DNA from: Closterium sp. Naga37s-1
Lineage: Eukaryota; Streptophyta; Zygnematophyceae; Desmidiales; Closteriaceae
DNA: 64,000 bases
Direction: 5' to 3'
Assembly: GCA_947471745.1 (NCBI GenBank)
Contig: CANJKZ010000267.1
Span: forward strand, 372,001 to 436,000
The notes beneath the pieces are model-generated. The model had not been told where the DNA came from. It saw only the letters and a list, made by a program, of their open reading frames with translations, and searched no databases. The position numbers and the translations under genes were made by a program. Within the stretch, counting starts at the first letter, position 1. Every line of letters starts with the position of its first letter. Positions 35,476 through 45,222 of this stretch are shown here, in pieces.

Positions 35476-36626
35476 AAGGCTATTGGTACATATTGAACGT
35501 AATGTACAAAAAAAAAAAAAAAAACACTGATTACAAAAGTCTCAAGGAATGCTGTGTTCACACAGTCATGCATTATGATGAAATGATTATGGTAAAAAGA
35601 CTGAGGTTGCTAGGTATGGGGAGCTGCGCATGGCCATGTATTGAACCTTTACAGACTAAATATACATACATAAATAACACCTAACACATCAGAATTGTTC
35701 TATGCGAGGTTGTGAGCGGTGCAATTGTGCAGAGTTTGATATTCTCTACAGCTGTTCTTTGTCTTGTTGATGCGGCAGAAGCTGGCCTTCCTTGTCTTGT
35801 ATTTTGCGCTGCTGGCTTTTGTCTGGTCTGCGCAGCAAATGTCTGAGCTATCCACACATTTGCCGAGCTGGCACTTGTCTTGTATGTATGACACATGGTG
35901 GCCAGTCGTGCAATGCCCTCATTCGCCACGATTTGCTAAGTTGCGCTGGTGCTTTTTGTCCAGTCTGTACTGCTGACCCTGCGCTTGATTTCCGGGCTAC
36001 TCTGATTGGTTACTCTCGCGTGACGAGGCGTAAACTTTGCTGTGTGTGGTCGAGCCGAGACCACGCTGGCCAACTCTTTTGTGGTGGTCACGTAGCCTTA
36101 CCTCGCCGTTATCCACGTACCGCGCCACCAGGCTGCTACCATGTACAGCTCAGCGGAATACGCTGCACAACGGCGGATATTCTGTTGAGATGTACATGCA
36201 TTGGGCTGTGCACCAATCCACTATCGCGCCACTTCACACCAATATGGACTTCCGCATTGCGCCGCGAGGAGCTGGACGATCGCGCGAAGCGACTTCATCA
36301 CACCTGAGCGACACCTGAGCGATTCCCGACCACGTACAGGCGAGTGTAGTGGTCCCCGCCTGACCAGCCGTTTAGGTTCGAGACGTGGCTCGTAAATTCA
36401 TGCGACGCGCATTGTTTTACCCCACTCGAATATTACCAAAATCTTCTTAGATACAGGTAGTCCCCTAAAATGACCCAACTCGAAAACAAGAATCTGGAGA
36501 TACCCCAAAAGCCATGAAGTTAGAAACAAGATTGCATAATCGATATTCGCTTTTGTTTTTTTGGTTTTCAACAGTTGCCCAATAATACTATAATCTACCT
36601 GTTTGTACACACTCACTTCATCACCA
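35476..36626. other. spacer between satellite and six-exon gene
   Basis: Holds an A-run near 35509-35524 and otherwise unique sequence. No LTR, TIR or coding signal was found. It should contain the distal promoter of the gene at 36662. Confidence 0.45.
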
Positions 36627-36632
36627 TATATA
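36627..36632 (+). promoter_or_regulatory. possible TATA box
   Basis: TATATA within ACCATATATACAGAGG, 35 bp upstream of the ATG at 36662. Usable only if the 5' UTR is very short, so it may be coincidence. Confidence 0.3.
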
Positions 36633-36661
36633 CAGAGGCACCTGGTGTATGACAGTTAACA

Positions 36662-39095
36662 ATGGATCTAGATTTTCCGCCAATCGGTAGGGCAACCCCT
36701 GGTCAGGGATCGAAGAGAATTCGACCCGAGCCTGACCCGATGCAACTGGACCCCAATGCTCTAGTCGCAGAGGAAGATGTTGACGGGGTCATCCTCCCCA
36801 ACCTTCTCTCAGCCTTGGGAGTTGATGGGGAGGACCCTCGCATGAATGGTGCTGATATTGATGCAGTAATAGCCGTCCTACAGCAAAACAAACAGCAGCT
36901 CTTAGCTGCCAAAAAGGCCTCGGTGAGTCACATTCTTCGTCAACCTGAGGTCCCCCGGGGGCAAATCCTTCCAGTGGCTCCTGCACCTGTAGCACCTTCA
37001 CTGTTTTAGTCAATCAACGCGCCTGAAGGTGGCGACTACCTGCAATCTCACGGGGTTGGGGGAGTGGAGCAAGGCGGCGAGGGCGTTGGGCCTGCCCATA
37101 TGCAGAACTTGCCCTGCTATGGCCTTCCTGCAGCTACTCTCCCAGCAGCCCCAGTCCTTGCTGCTTCAGGCCCAGCTGCCCCAGAAGTTACTGCTCCAGT
37201 CCCAACAGCCCAAGACCTTGCTGTCCGTGCGCCGCGTACCGCAGGTCGGTATTTTTATCATTCACTAAAATGTTCACGTAGAATCCTATTTGTTATTGTG
37301 CTCGTTTGTAGTGTTTTGTTTATTTAATACCTGTTTGCTAATTACGTTTGTTTTATTCGTCTCCTCCCGCAGTTAACCACCATGGCAACATGATTCGCAA
37401 CCTGGAGGGGGAGCTTGAGGATATGAGGAAGACCGTGCGCGTACCAGTCTCAGCTGCACGAGAATGCGACGGCGTTGAGCACCATCGAAACAGAGCGTGG
37501 ACAACTCCGGGAGCAGATTGCGACTCTCCAAAAGTTGCTGGCAGAGCAGGCTGAAAGCTTCTCAACCAGGACGCTCGGTACCCCGAGCCTTGTGGTGGTA
37601 GCTGACAACCCCGGGGTGAACATGGGTGTTCTCCCCAAGGATAAGGATGGTAACGTCCTGGTACCAACCTCACTCTCTGACGACAATACATACGGTGTGA
37701 GTGGCGCATGTAACAATTTCTCATGAATAAAACAACGCCTGCTTTCTTGTGTTATTGGGCATGTGACTAAAGCTGAATAGTATGTCTCATGACTTTCATC
37801 TTGTGCGTTGTTTGCCCCTCAACACATTCCAGAAAATGGCTCTGGAGACTTATGTGCTTCTAGTTACTGAGGCGCCTGCACAGGAGATGCTGTTCTACCC
37901 GTCGTGGGAGGAGTTTCAGCCGCACCTAGTGCGGAAGTACATGTGGAATGGCGTAGTCAAGGACTTGTACTACTACGTCAATGGCGGTAATCAGGCGCGG
38001 GCGGACAGCGCGATGAAGAAGGTCTCGAACAAGCGCTCCAACACTAACAAGACCTACGGGTGGGGCGCGGGGGGGTACTACATGGACAAGGACAAGTGGC
38101 CGGCACTCGCTAAGGAGGGGATAATAGTCTCGGAGGAACGAGACGTGTCAGCCTGGGTGAAACATTTCAAACATGGTTAGTACTTTTCACCTTTTTTGTT
38201 TAACATGTTTTTTTCGCACCGTGTATGCATCTCGTATTCACCACTGCTCAACCTTCTCTGCCCCTTGCTTTACGCATCTCGTATTCACCCCAGCTCCACC
38301 TTCTCTGCCCCTTGCTTTACGCATCTCGTATTCACCCCGGCTCCACCTTCTCTGCCCCTTGCTTTACGCATCTCGTGTTCACCCCTGCTTTCCCTTCTCT
38401 TCCCCTTGCTGCACCTTCTCTGCGCCTTGCTTCTCGTGTTCACCCCTGTTCCAGCTTCTCTGCCCCTTGCTGCACCTTCTCTGCGCCTTGCTTCTTGTGT
38501 TCACCCCTGCTCCACCTTCTATGCCGCTTGCCTCTGTTAATCAACCATTTCATCCGTTCTCTGACTCACCAATTCTCATCAATTGCACTTTCATTCTTAC
38601 CCATGCCCCTACTTGCAGTCCCGTATGGCAACTTTTGGCATTGCTCTGCTAATGGTCGTCCCTTCGCCACCATTGCCTTTGAGAAGGCTGTTTGCAAAGG
38701 GTTCGGACGCAGCAAGTGCCAGCTCTTCAATCTGAAGATCCCGGCCCTTGCGTATCTTTGCAATGTGGTAAGCTGCAGCCTAACTTGTCCCCCTGTTGAC
38801 GGGATTTACAAACACATGTTGTAGCTGACTTTTTTCTTCTCGGTTTCTTTGTGTATGGCAGATTGAGTTTCCGATGCAGTCATACAAGGGCAAGGGTACA
38901 CCGTCTCTGGACACTTGCGAAACCACGAACCGCAATGCGGTTCAGGACAAGATTGCTGTGGTTGTTGCATGGCTGAAGGATGCTCTGCAGCGCGAACCAT
39001 CGGTTTACTCTGCGGAGTACCCTCCTGGGTTTGTGCTTGGCACAGGAGCTCATAGGATTTTAGTTGAGGGCTTTGAGGATAATTTTTTCCCGTGA
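36662..39095 (+). CDS. unrecognised six-exon protein-coding gene
   Basis: Exons by open frame, phase and GT..AG borders: 36662-36922, 37010-37244, 37373-37696, 37833-38175, 38619-38767 and 38862-39095 (stop TGA). Donors include GTGAGT twice, GTTAGT and GTAAGC; acceptors are pyrimidine-rich and end CAG or TAG. About 515 residues. Exon 1 is acidic and ends in a helix (VIAVLQQNKQQLLAAKKAS). Exon 2 is Pro/Ala-rich. Exon 3 is a coiled coil (ALSTIETERGQLREQIATLQ). Exons 4-6 look globular, rich in aromatics (KYMWNGVVKDLYYYVNGG, GWGAGGYYMDKDKWPAL, PYGNFWHCSANGRPF). Phases agree everywhere except one apparent extra base near 37441 inside exon 3, which could be a mutation or sequence error. I recognise no family; a transposon-encoded origin is possible. 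Confidence 0.72.
38228..38530 (+). repeat. minisatellite inside intron 4
   Basis: Imperfect copies of a unit of about 48 bp containing CTCGTATTCACCCCAGCTCC and TTCTCTGCCCCTTGC. Pyrimidine-rich, wholly intronic in the model of the six-exon gene. Confidence 0.82.
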
Positions 39096-39928
39096 GTTAT
39101 TGACTTGTAGGTAGTGTAGGTATGTAGTGTCTAACTGCTATTAATGAATCGTCTCATAACATCATTTTTAGAAATATGTGTAATGTCGCTTTAGTATTTA
39201 GCATTTCCAAAATAATTATATTCAGCATAGAAGTAAATAAAAATGCATAATTTTGTGCCGTAGGCATTCAACCGTTACGCAATAATGTAACCCTTTGTGT
39301 TACTGAGTTACTGGTCGGCAGAAAATGACTCGTTATCAACTGTCTCGTAAAAAGCAAACATCTATATAATTTCCCGCTGGATACACTAAAGGGTTACACT
39401 TCTGTTACAAGGTGACGAAGTAACAGCCTGTTACGACGCGAGTTACAAGTCATTGTACTAAAAGGTTCCGCGATCGTAAGCTGCGGTAAACTTCCGTGAT
39501 CATCGATTCACCCCCTTTCACCACCCTACACTAGTGCCCTCGTAAATGGAACACCCCCCCCAATCCTGTTTACTCGCCTCGTGACAAACCGACGTAAACG
39601 GTCTGATGTGGCCATTCACACACGTTCAAGGCAGGTGCTCGCGGTGAAAAGTGCTAGGACAGTTGGTCGTTTACGAAGCCTTACGAAGGGCCTGGTTTGG
39701 GACACACAATGGGCTGAACGCCAATCCATTTACGGGGCGCAACACAAACGACCATGCACAACCTTAAAAAACGCGCTGATGACCCTAAACCACCTCAAAC
39801 ATAGCCTGCTTTTTTGCGATGTAAGGTGGGACGACCCAAAGCGGGTTGCTTGGCAGCACTAAGGTGAGTAGACAAAAAGTGAGTTGCTTGGAGTGAGGGC
39901 AAGATGCTCTAAGGTGGATGGATCACGT
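39096..39928. other. 3' flank of six-exon gene
   Basis: No gene seen. AT-rich at first (about 39110-39260), plausible for polyadenylation. Ends with the CACGT target duplication at 39924-39928. Confidence 0.45.
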
Positions 39929-40105
39929 TGTCAGATTATAATGCTTGTCTAGCCTGCAGTGGGGTACTCTATAGTGAGTACGGCCCCTTAGGGTTCCCTA
40001 TTTGTATCCCAACTGTTGCTAGTCCAACCCTCCTTTGCTCATTTCTCTCTTGCCTAGCTAGGTAAACCCTAGCTATGACTCCTCCTTGTGCCTACTATTC
40101 TGACA
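39929..40105 (+). repeat. 5' LTR of the short LTR element
   Basis: 177 bp. Differs from the 3' LTR at the 8th base (T versus A) and in CTATGACTCC versus CTATGGCTCC. Confidence 0.93.
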
Positions 40106-40125
40106 TGGTATCTAGAGCGAGCACG
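40106..40125 (+). promoter_or_regulatory. primer binding site of the short LTR element
   Basis: TGGTATCTAGAGCGAGCACG directly after the 5' LTR. The first seven bases equal the plant initiator tRNA-Met PBS (TGGTATCAGAGC) and the rest is close. Confidence 0.72.
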
Positions 40126-40179
40126 TTCCTGCCGCTTACCTCAACGGGCCCACCAATTGCTTCCGCTGTCGTTCTGTTT

Positions 40180-40281
40180 GTCGCGCGCCCCGTGGTGCGC
40201 GACGTGTTATTTTCTTTCCGCCACGCGCTCCGAGCGCGTGGCGGCTTTTTCTGGCCGCCGCGCGCTCGGTGCGCGTGGCGG
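40180..40281 (+). other. three consecutive GC-rich hairpins in the leader
   Basis: Hairpin 1 (40180-40203) pairs GTCGCGCGCC with GGTGCGCGAC, with one G-U. Hairpin 2 (40218-40244) has perfect 12-bp arms CCGCCACGCGCT / AGCGCGTGGCGG and a 3-nt loop. Hairpin 3 (40255-40281) pairs CCGCCGCGCGC with GCGCGTGGCGG, with one G-U. Their place just after the PBS is where retroelement RNAs carry dimerisation or packaging structures. Confidence 0.75.
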
Positions 40282-40286
40282 TTTAA

Positions 40287-40720
40287 CCATCCGTCGAGGC
40301 GCCCCGGAGGCCCGCGCGCCACCCCCTCCCGTCGCCCGTCGTGGCGCTCTCGGGGGCCCGCGCGCCATCCCCTCCCGTCGCCCCGTCGCGGCGCCCTGGG
40401 GGCCCGCGCGCGGCCCCCCTCCCGTCGCCCGCCGTGGCGCCTCGGGGGCCCGCGCGCCTCCCCCTCCCGTCGCCTCGTCGCGGCACCTTGGGGGCCCGCG
40501 CATCGCCCCCTCCCATCGCCTCGTCGCGGCGCCTTGGGGGCCCGCACGCCGCCCCCTCCCGTCGCCTCGTCACGACGCCTTGGGGGCCCGCGCGCGGCCC
40601 CTCCCGTCGCCCGTCGAGCCGTCCTCGGGGGCCCGTGCGCGGCCCCCCTCCCGTCACCCGCCGTGGTGCCCTCGGGGGGCCTGCGCCCTGCTCCTTCGTG
40701 GCGCCCAGGTTACCCCCCCG
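40287..40720 (+). repeat. 46-bp GC-rich tandem array
   Basis: Eight to nine copies; the word GGGGGCCCGCGCGCC recurs at 40352, 40398, 40444 and 40490. Open frames rich in Arg/Pro/Ala on both strands are artefacts. Confidence 0.9.
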
Positions 40721-41332
40721 CCGCCTCCCTTTCCCTTCGTGAACCGCCCCTGCTGCTTCCCGCGCTCCTGCCTGCGTTAGGGTTTGGGGGTGGCGGGCAT
40801 GGGGGTGAACGGTGTGGGTAACCTGCAGCTCCTCCTCCTCCTCCGTCTCCCACTGCTGCAGCTGCCGCTGAGGGGGGTGGGTGTGTGGGAGCCGAGGGTT
40901 TAGGGTTTAAGGGGGGTGACGTGGGAGTGGAGCTAGGGGTGCAGCAAGGGGTGTGTGAAAGGGGGATGGGACAGTTGGGGGAGGTTGAGCGGAGGCTGCC
41001 GTCTTGTCGTCCGCAGCACCTGTAGTCCGGGGCGCTGTCCTGGTAGCCCAGAGAGCCTGCTGCGCCTGTCGCCCGTGGGTCCGTTGCTCCTGCCGCTCCT
41101 CGTAGCCGCCGAGCCAGTTACTCCAGTAGTCCGGGGCGCTGTCCCGGTAGCCACTGTGCCAGCCGCTCCTGTTGCCCGTGTGTCTGCAGCTTCAGCCGTC
41201 GCCTCCTATCTTCTCTCCTCTTACAGTCCCGCCTCCTCCTCCTCACTTGCCCTTTGTGAATGCCTCTAGCTTTGCTTGCACTTGTGAACCTACTCTATAC
41301 CTGCTTGCTGTGCTGATTATACCCCACTTTGA

Positions 41333-41343
41333 CTATGGGGGTG
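41333..41343 (+). promoter_or_regulatory. polypurine tract of the short LTR element
   Basis: CTATGGGGGTG immediately before the 3' LTR, identical to that of copia element 1. Confidence 0.75.
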
Positions 41344-41520
41344 TGTCAGAATATAATGCTTGTCTAGCCTGCAGTGGGGTACTCTATAGTGAGTACGGCC
41401 CCTTAGGGTTCCCTATTTGTATCCCAACTGTTGCTAGTCCAACCCTCCTTTGCTCATTTCTCTCTTGCCTAGCTAGGTAAACCCTAGCTATGGCTCCTCC
41501 TTGTGCCTACTATTCTGACA
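41344..41520 (+). repeat. 3' LTR of the short LTR element
   Basis: 177 bp, followed by CACGT (41521-41525). Confidence 0.93.
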
Positions 41521-41629
41521 CACGTTGCACTGCATTATGGCAAACGAAGTCGGATGGTTTGGCGCGATAAAAATGAGTTAAGTGGGACAATGGATCTCAA
41601 ATACGCGAGATCCAGTTTCTGAACGTACG

Positions 41630-42530
41630 TATGCTGGTTAACTCAAGGTAAGTGCCTGGGTTGATTGCGACAACCTGCTCGACTCGCGACGAGTCAGCTG
41701 CAGCGTGTTTAGTCACCGAGTTGCCGGGCTTTGCTGACTCAATCCAGTCAGGCAATGCATTGAACTGGCCATTAGCTTGAGCCGAAACGGCATGACAATT
41801 TTCGATTCAAATAGAATATTTGCAAAGTGCAAATTGCACTTCTCTACTCAGCGACAAACGAGCTGCGTGAGTCGAGTCAAACTTGACTCGCTGCTCGCAT
41901 GTTACCGGGCCTATGGTTAACATTGCATGTGACCGACCCATGTTGTTGTGACCGACCCAACTATGACTAACCTAGCTTGTATCTGACCCTGCCCATAATA
42001 AGTGCCGTAATCTGTGACCATCCTAGCCTATGACTCCCTGATTTGTCAGACCTAGCTTATGCTTGACCTAGCATGGGATCAACCTATTCCATGAAAGTTC
42101 TGAACTATGAGTGTCTCTGTTTCTGGTTGACTTATCCTGTGACCGCCTTATCTTGTGAATGACCAAACCTTTATTTGGCCTTGCGTGTGATTGACCTAGC
42201 CGGTGACTGATCTACCTTAGAACACTCGTAGCCTCCAACTGACTTGGTCTGTGAGTGACCCAGCTTGTGGCTAATCTAGCCCGTAAATAACATACTCTCT
42301 GTCCTATATAGGCTCTGACTGACCTAGCTTGTGCGAAAGCTGACTTCTAATGGGCCTTGGTTTATGAGTGAAGCAGCTAGTGAGTGACCTAGCCAGTGAG
42401 TAATCTACACAGTGAACATAGCCTTGGACTGACTCAGATTGTGACTGGCCTACCATTTACTGCCGTAGCCTGTGAGTGGCCTAGCTTGAGTAGATTAAGT
42501 TGTAACTGACGTAGCCTCTATTGTCCAGCA
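41630..42530 (+). repeat. dispersed element with GACCTAGCTTGTG repeats
   Basis: 41640-41830 is the inverted counterpart of 58.40-58.57 kb (shared CCAGTCAGGCAATGCATT and GGCCATTAGCTTGA). 41920-42530 is a degenerate tract of about 13- to 16-bp units (TGACCTAGCTTGTGA) that is the inverse of the tract at 57.8-58.3 and 58.7-58.9 kb. No coding signal. Confidence 0.75.
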
Positions 42531-43907
42531 GGTCACCCCAGAACAATTCCAGACACTCTCTTTACCACCAATGACCCCTCCCGACCACTTCCGACTCTCT
42601 CGTTCCATTATACTGTCCTGTGCTGTGCTCTATGCATGGTCCATCACCAAGTCGATCCCGCTACCCGCTTCAGCCTGCTTAGGGTATCGACTTTAGCTCT
42701 ATGCATGAGCATTGGCCCAGCCAAGCCCGACTCGCTGCGAGTCAAAGTTTGTGCGAGTCCGACATGTGCCTCAAATGTTATGCCCAATCTGAGGAGGCTC
42801 TCAGCAAGCTGCCAGGCTCTCCACTACTTGCTTCAGCTCGCTTTGTGTCATGGCTGAGCCAAGCATGGCTCGCTAAGAGCCAACGTGTGTGTCCGACATG
42901 TGGCTTGAATCTGACGCCCAAGGTGAGGAGGCTCTCGGCAAGCTGCCGGGCTTGCCACGAGCCTTGTGACTTGAGAGCCACCCTGTATCGACCTCCTCCA
43001 GGTGTAGTCCACCACCTCAGGGGACTTGGCATGTCTCACGGAGGAGCTTTGGAAATAGGAGTTCTTAACTGGACACCTCAAAGAGCACCTGTAACGGCCA
43101 TGCTACCGCTCAGCACTTTGCTCACTCATACTATGGCGTTCACTCCCAGATTTGTTCTCCCTTGCCCTGTACTCTCAGCGCAGATTCCCTCATTGTGTGC
43201 TCGCTCCGGCTTCCCTCACTCACCTACCTGACTGTGGTAAGGAGCAGAGTGAGAACTCTCTCTTACATTGTACGTAGGTCACGTCACTCTTGCTGCTCTG
43301 CTCGTCCAGCTCACTTTACGTGGCTGACACTACTCCCTGTGCACCAGCCCTCTGTGCACCAATCAGCCCTCTCTGTGCCAGCTCTCTGTGTGCCTCTCCA
43401 ATGTGAACCACCCTATGCGTCTCCGCTGCTCTACCCCTCACTTTACCCACTGCATTTGTTTCCGCCTTGTTGCAATGTTTGTTTTGTGGTGTCCCTTTTT
43501 CACAGCCCCTGCTGGTTTGTTATGCCCTTCTTGACATCTTCCCTTCATTATCTCGTCCTGGACTTCTCTGGTTTGCTCTCTGGTTTCTTCATTATCTCGT
43601 CCTGGCATCTCTGGTTTGGCCGTCTGACATAATGCCAAGCGCTCTTTCCTTCGCTGCTTGACATAAGCATGGCATGGGCACAGTCCTTCTCCCACATCTT
43701 GTCATCAGATTCCTTCTTCTTCCCCTCCTTATCTGCTCTCTTTCTCCCATCAATGCCTCATCCCTCATGCCTGTGTAATTGCTCTCGTTCGTGTGTGCAC
43801 TGACCACACCCTTTCTCCCTCTTTTCTTTTTACATTTCTCTTTCCTCTAATCGCGCAACCCCCCTACCAGGGCTGTACGTGTCTGCTATCGCCAATCTGT
43901 GCAAGAT
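42531..43907. other. no gene recognised; local 138-bp duplication
   Basis: 42718-42855 and 42856-42985 are diverged tandem copies (shared GAGGAGGCTCTC, CAAGCTGCC and GAGTCCGACATGTG / TGTCCGACATGTGG). Further right is pyrimidine-rich sequence upstream of the coiled-coil exon. A promoter for that gene would lie here but cannot be placed. Confidence 0.5.
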
Positions 43908-44309
43908 ATGGCTGCAGTGAGTGAGTTGATGAGGATGAAAGAGGGGGCGCTGGCAGCAATGGTAGAGGAGGTGCTTGACCTGCAGCGCACGTTGGCAGCA
44001 GTGCAGGGGGAGCTCGTAGCGGTTAAGGAGGAATTGGAAGCAGTTAGACGCGAGTTGGCGCTGGTTAAAGAGGAGTTGGCGGAGCAAAAGGGTGTTAGGG
44101 CAGAGAAGTTAGGTGAGGGTAGTAAGCCATCGGATGCAGAAGGGCTGAGAGGGAAGAGTAGGAAGCGAAGGCAAGGAACCACAGCGGAGTCTGCACAGGA
44201 GGAGGAGAGGAGGAGGGAGGTGCAGGGGTTGAATGAGCCGCGTGCCATGGAGGAACCGGCGGCCTGTGAGGAAGGGCAGATGACACAAGATCTGAAGATG
44301 GATGTTTAG
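43908..44309 (+). pseudogene. LRR gene 3, coiled-coil exon (gene split by gypsy insertion)
   Basis: From ATG at 43908 the frame reads MAAVSELMRMKEGALAAMVE, then heptads of the GELVAVKEELEAVRRELA type and a charged tail (REVQGLNEPRAMEE, TQDLKMDV). It parallels the coiled-coil exon of LRR gene 2 (VLKLDVAFQEAL) but meets a TAG at 44307. A GTGAGT follows at 44355. The matching LRR part lies on the same strand at 50.97-51.5 kb, beyond the gypsy element. The gene is therefore disrupted. Confidence 0.65.
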
Positions 44310-44402
44310 CTGCAAATCAGGAAGAGTAAAGGCGGTCGGAAGAGGGCATGGAAGGTGAGTGTTGAGTGAAGTGTTACACAGTGCATGCTTGGTTGGACAG
44401 CG

Positions 44403-44510
44403 CATGGTTGGACAGGGCATGCATGGTGGACATGGCATGCACGGTGGACAGGGCATGCATGGTGGACAGGGCATGCATGGTGGACAGGGCATGCATGGTG
44501 GAAAGGGCAT
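44403..44510. repeat. 18-bp minisatellite at the gypsy insertion edge
   Basis: Six copies of GGCATGCATGGTGGACAG with small changes. The gypsy LTR begins immediately after it at 44511, so the insertion or a later rearrangement broke the array. Confidence 0.88.
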
Positions 44511-45054
44511 TGTCGGAATTATGCTGTCCCACCCCGGCCTGTTCTTGCACTGCTCTCCTCTTCTCTCGTCTGGGCTCTGCTGGCCTGTCTCCTCTCTTTA
44601 AGCCCTCAGCTGGGCCTCGTCAGTGCCCTTAGTTCCCTGCCCTCCTTCCCTCCATGTTCCCTTGCCTTCTCCACTTAAAAGGTCCCGTGCCACAGCCTGT
44701 AACTAGCTGCCCAAACCCTAGCTCAGTAGGCTGGAAAGAGGGACGGATGGATCTGAAGAGCTTGCGGCGTTGGTTTCTCGTGCTTAGTTCAAACGTGTAA
44801 ACTTGGAATTGTAAGCATAGGTGTGAAAACAATCACGCAAGCAATCCTTCCTAAGCTTGCCTAATCCTTAAGTATCAACGGCGGGTTACCGTTGTGCCAA
44901 CGGTTCTCGTTTAACCCGCCAACTCAATGTCTTTTCGGTTGTCTCGCTTCGCCTAGCCTGCTTCTGTTCTTATTCTACCTACTGTAGTGTTCTTTATATC
45001 CTATTAGTCACGATAATATATCTACTGTTCTACACACAGATTAGAATCGTGACA
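44511..45054 (-). repeat. 3' LTR of the gypsy element
   Basis: 544 bp in plus-strand form TGTCGG...GTGACA, giving TGTCAC...CCGACA in sense. The plus-left 166 bp (44511-44676) is identical by eye to 45057-45222 in the internal region, which includes the end of pol. There is no 5' partner in the window, so the boundary rests on the TG..CA ends and this repeat. Confidence 0.65.
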
Positions 45055-45056
45055 GC

Positions 45057-45222
45057 TGTCGGAATTATGCTGTCCCACCCCGGCCTGTTCTTGCACTGCT
45101 CTCCTCTTCTCTCGTCTGGGCTCTGCTGGCCTGTCTCCTCTCTTTAAGCCCTCAGCTGGGCCTCGTCAGTGCCCTTAGTTCCCTGCCCTCCTTCCCTCCA
45201 TGTTCCCTTGCCTTCTCCACTT
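45057..45222 (-). repeat. 166-bp direct repeat of the LTR end, spanning the pol stop
   Basis: Identical by eye to 44511-44676. It contains the last codons of the polyprotein (RELRALTRPS) and its TGA. It is separated from the LTR by the dinucleotide GC. Confidence 0.9.

Larger units (their letters stand above)
39929..41520 (+). mobile_element. short non-autonomous LTR retrotransposon (TRIM/LARD-like)
   Basis: 1,592 bp with two 177-bp LTRs (TGTCAG...TGACA) that differ at only 2 positions, a perfect 5-bp target duplication CACGT, a PBS (TGGTATCTAGAGCG) and a PPT (CTATGGGGGTG). The 1.24-kb interior has no gag or pol; it holds three hairpins, a 46-bp GC-rich tandem array and a Cys/Pro-poor leader. 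It must rely on proteins from another element. The identical PPT and the TGTCA/TGACA ends point to the resident copia family. Low LTR divergence means a recent insertion. Confidence 0.92.

Noticed and set aside
40075..40821. Arg/Pro/Ala ORF of 248 codons in the short LTR element
   Set aside because: It runs through the LTR end and a 46-bp GC-rich array, and several frames on both strands are equally open. No gag features.
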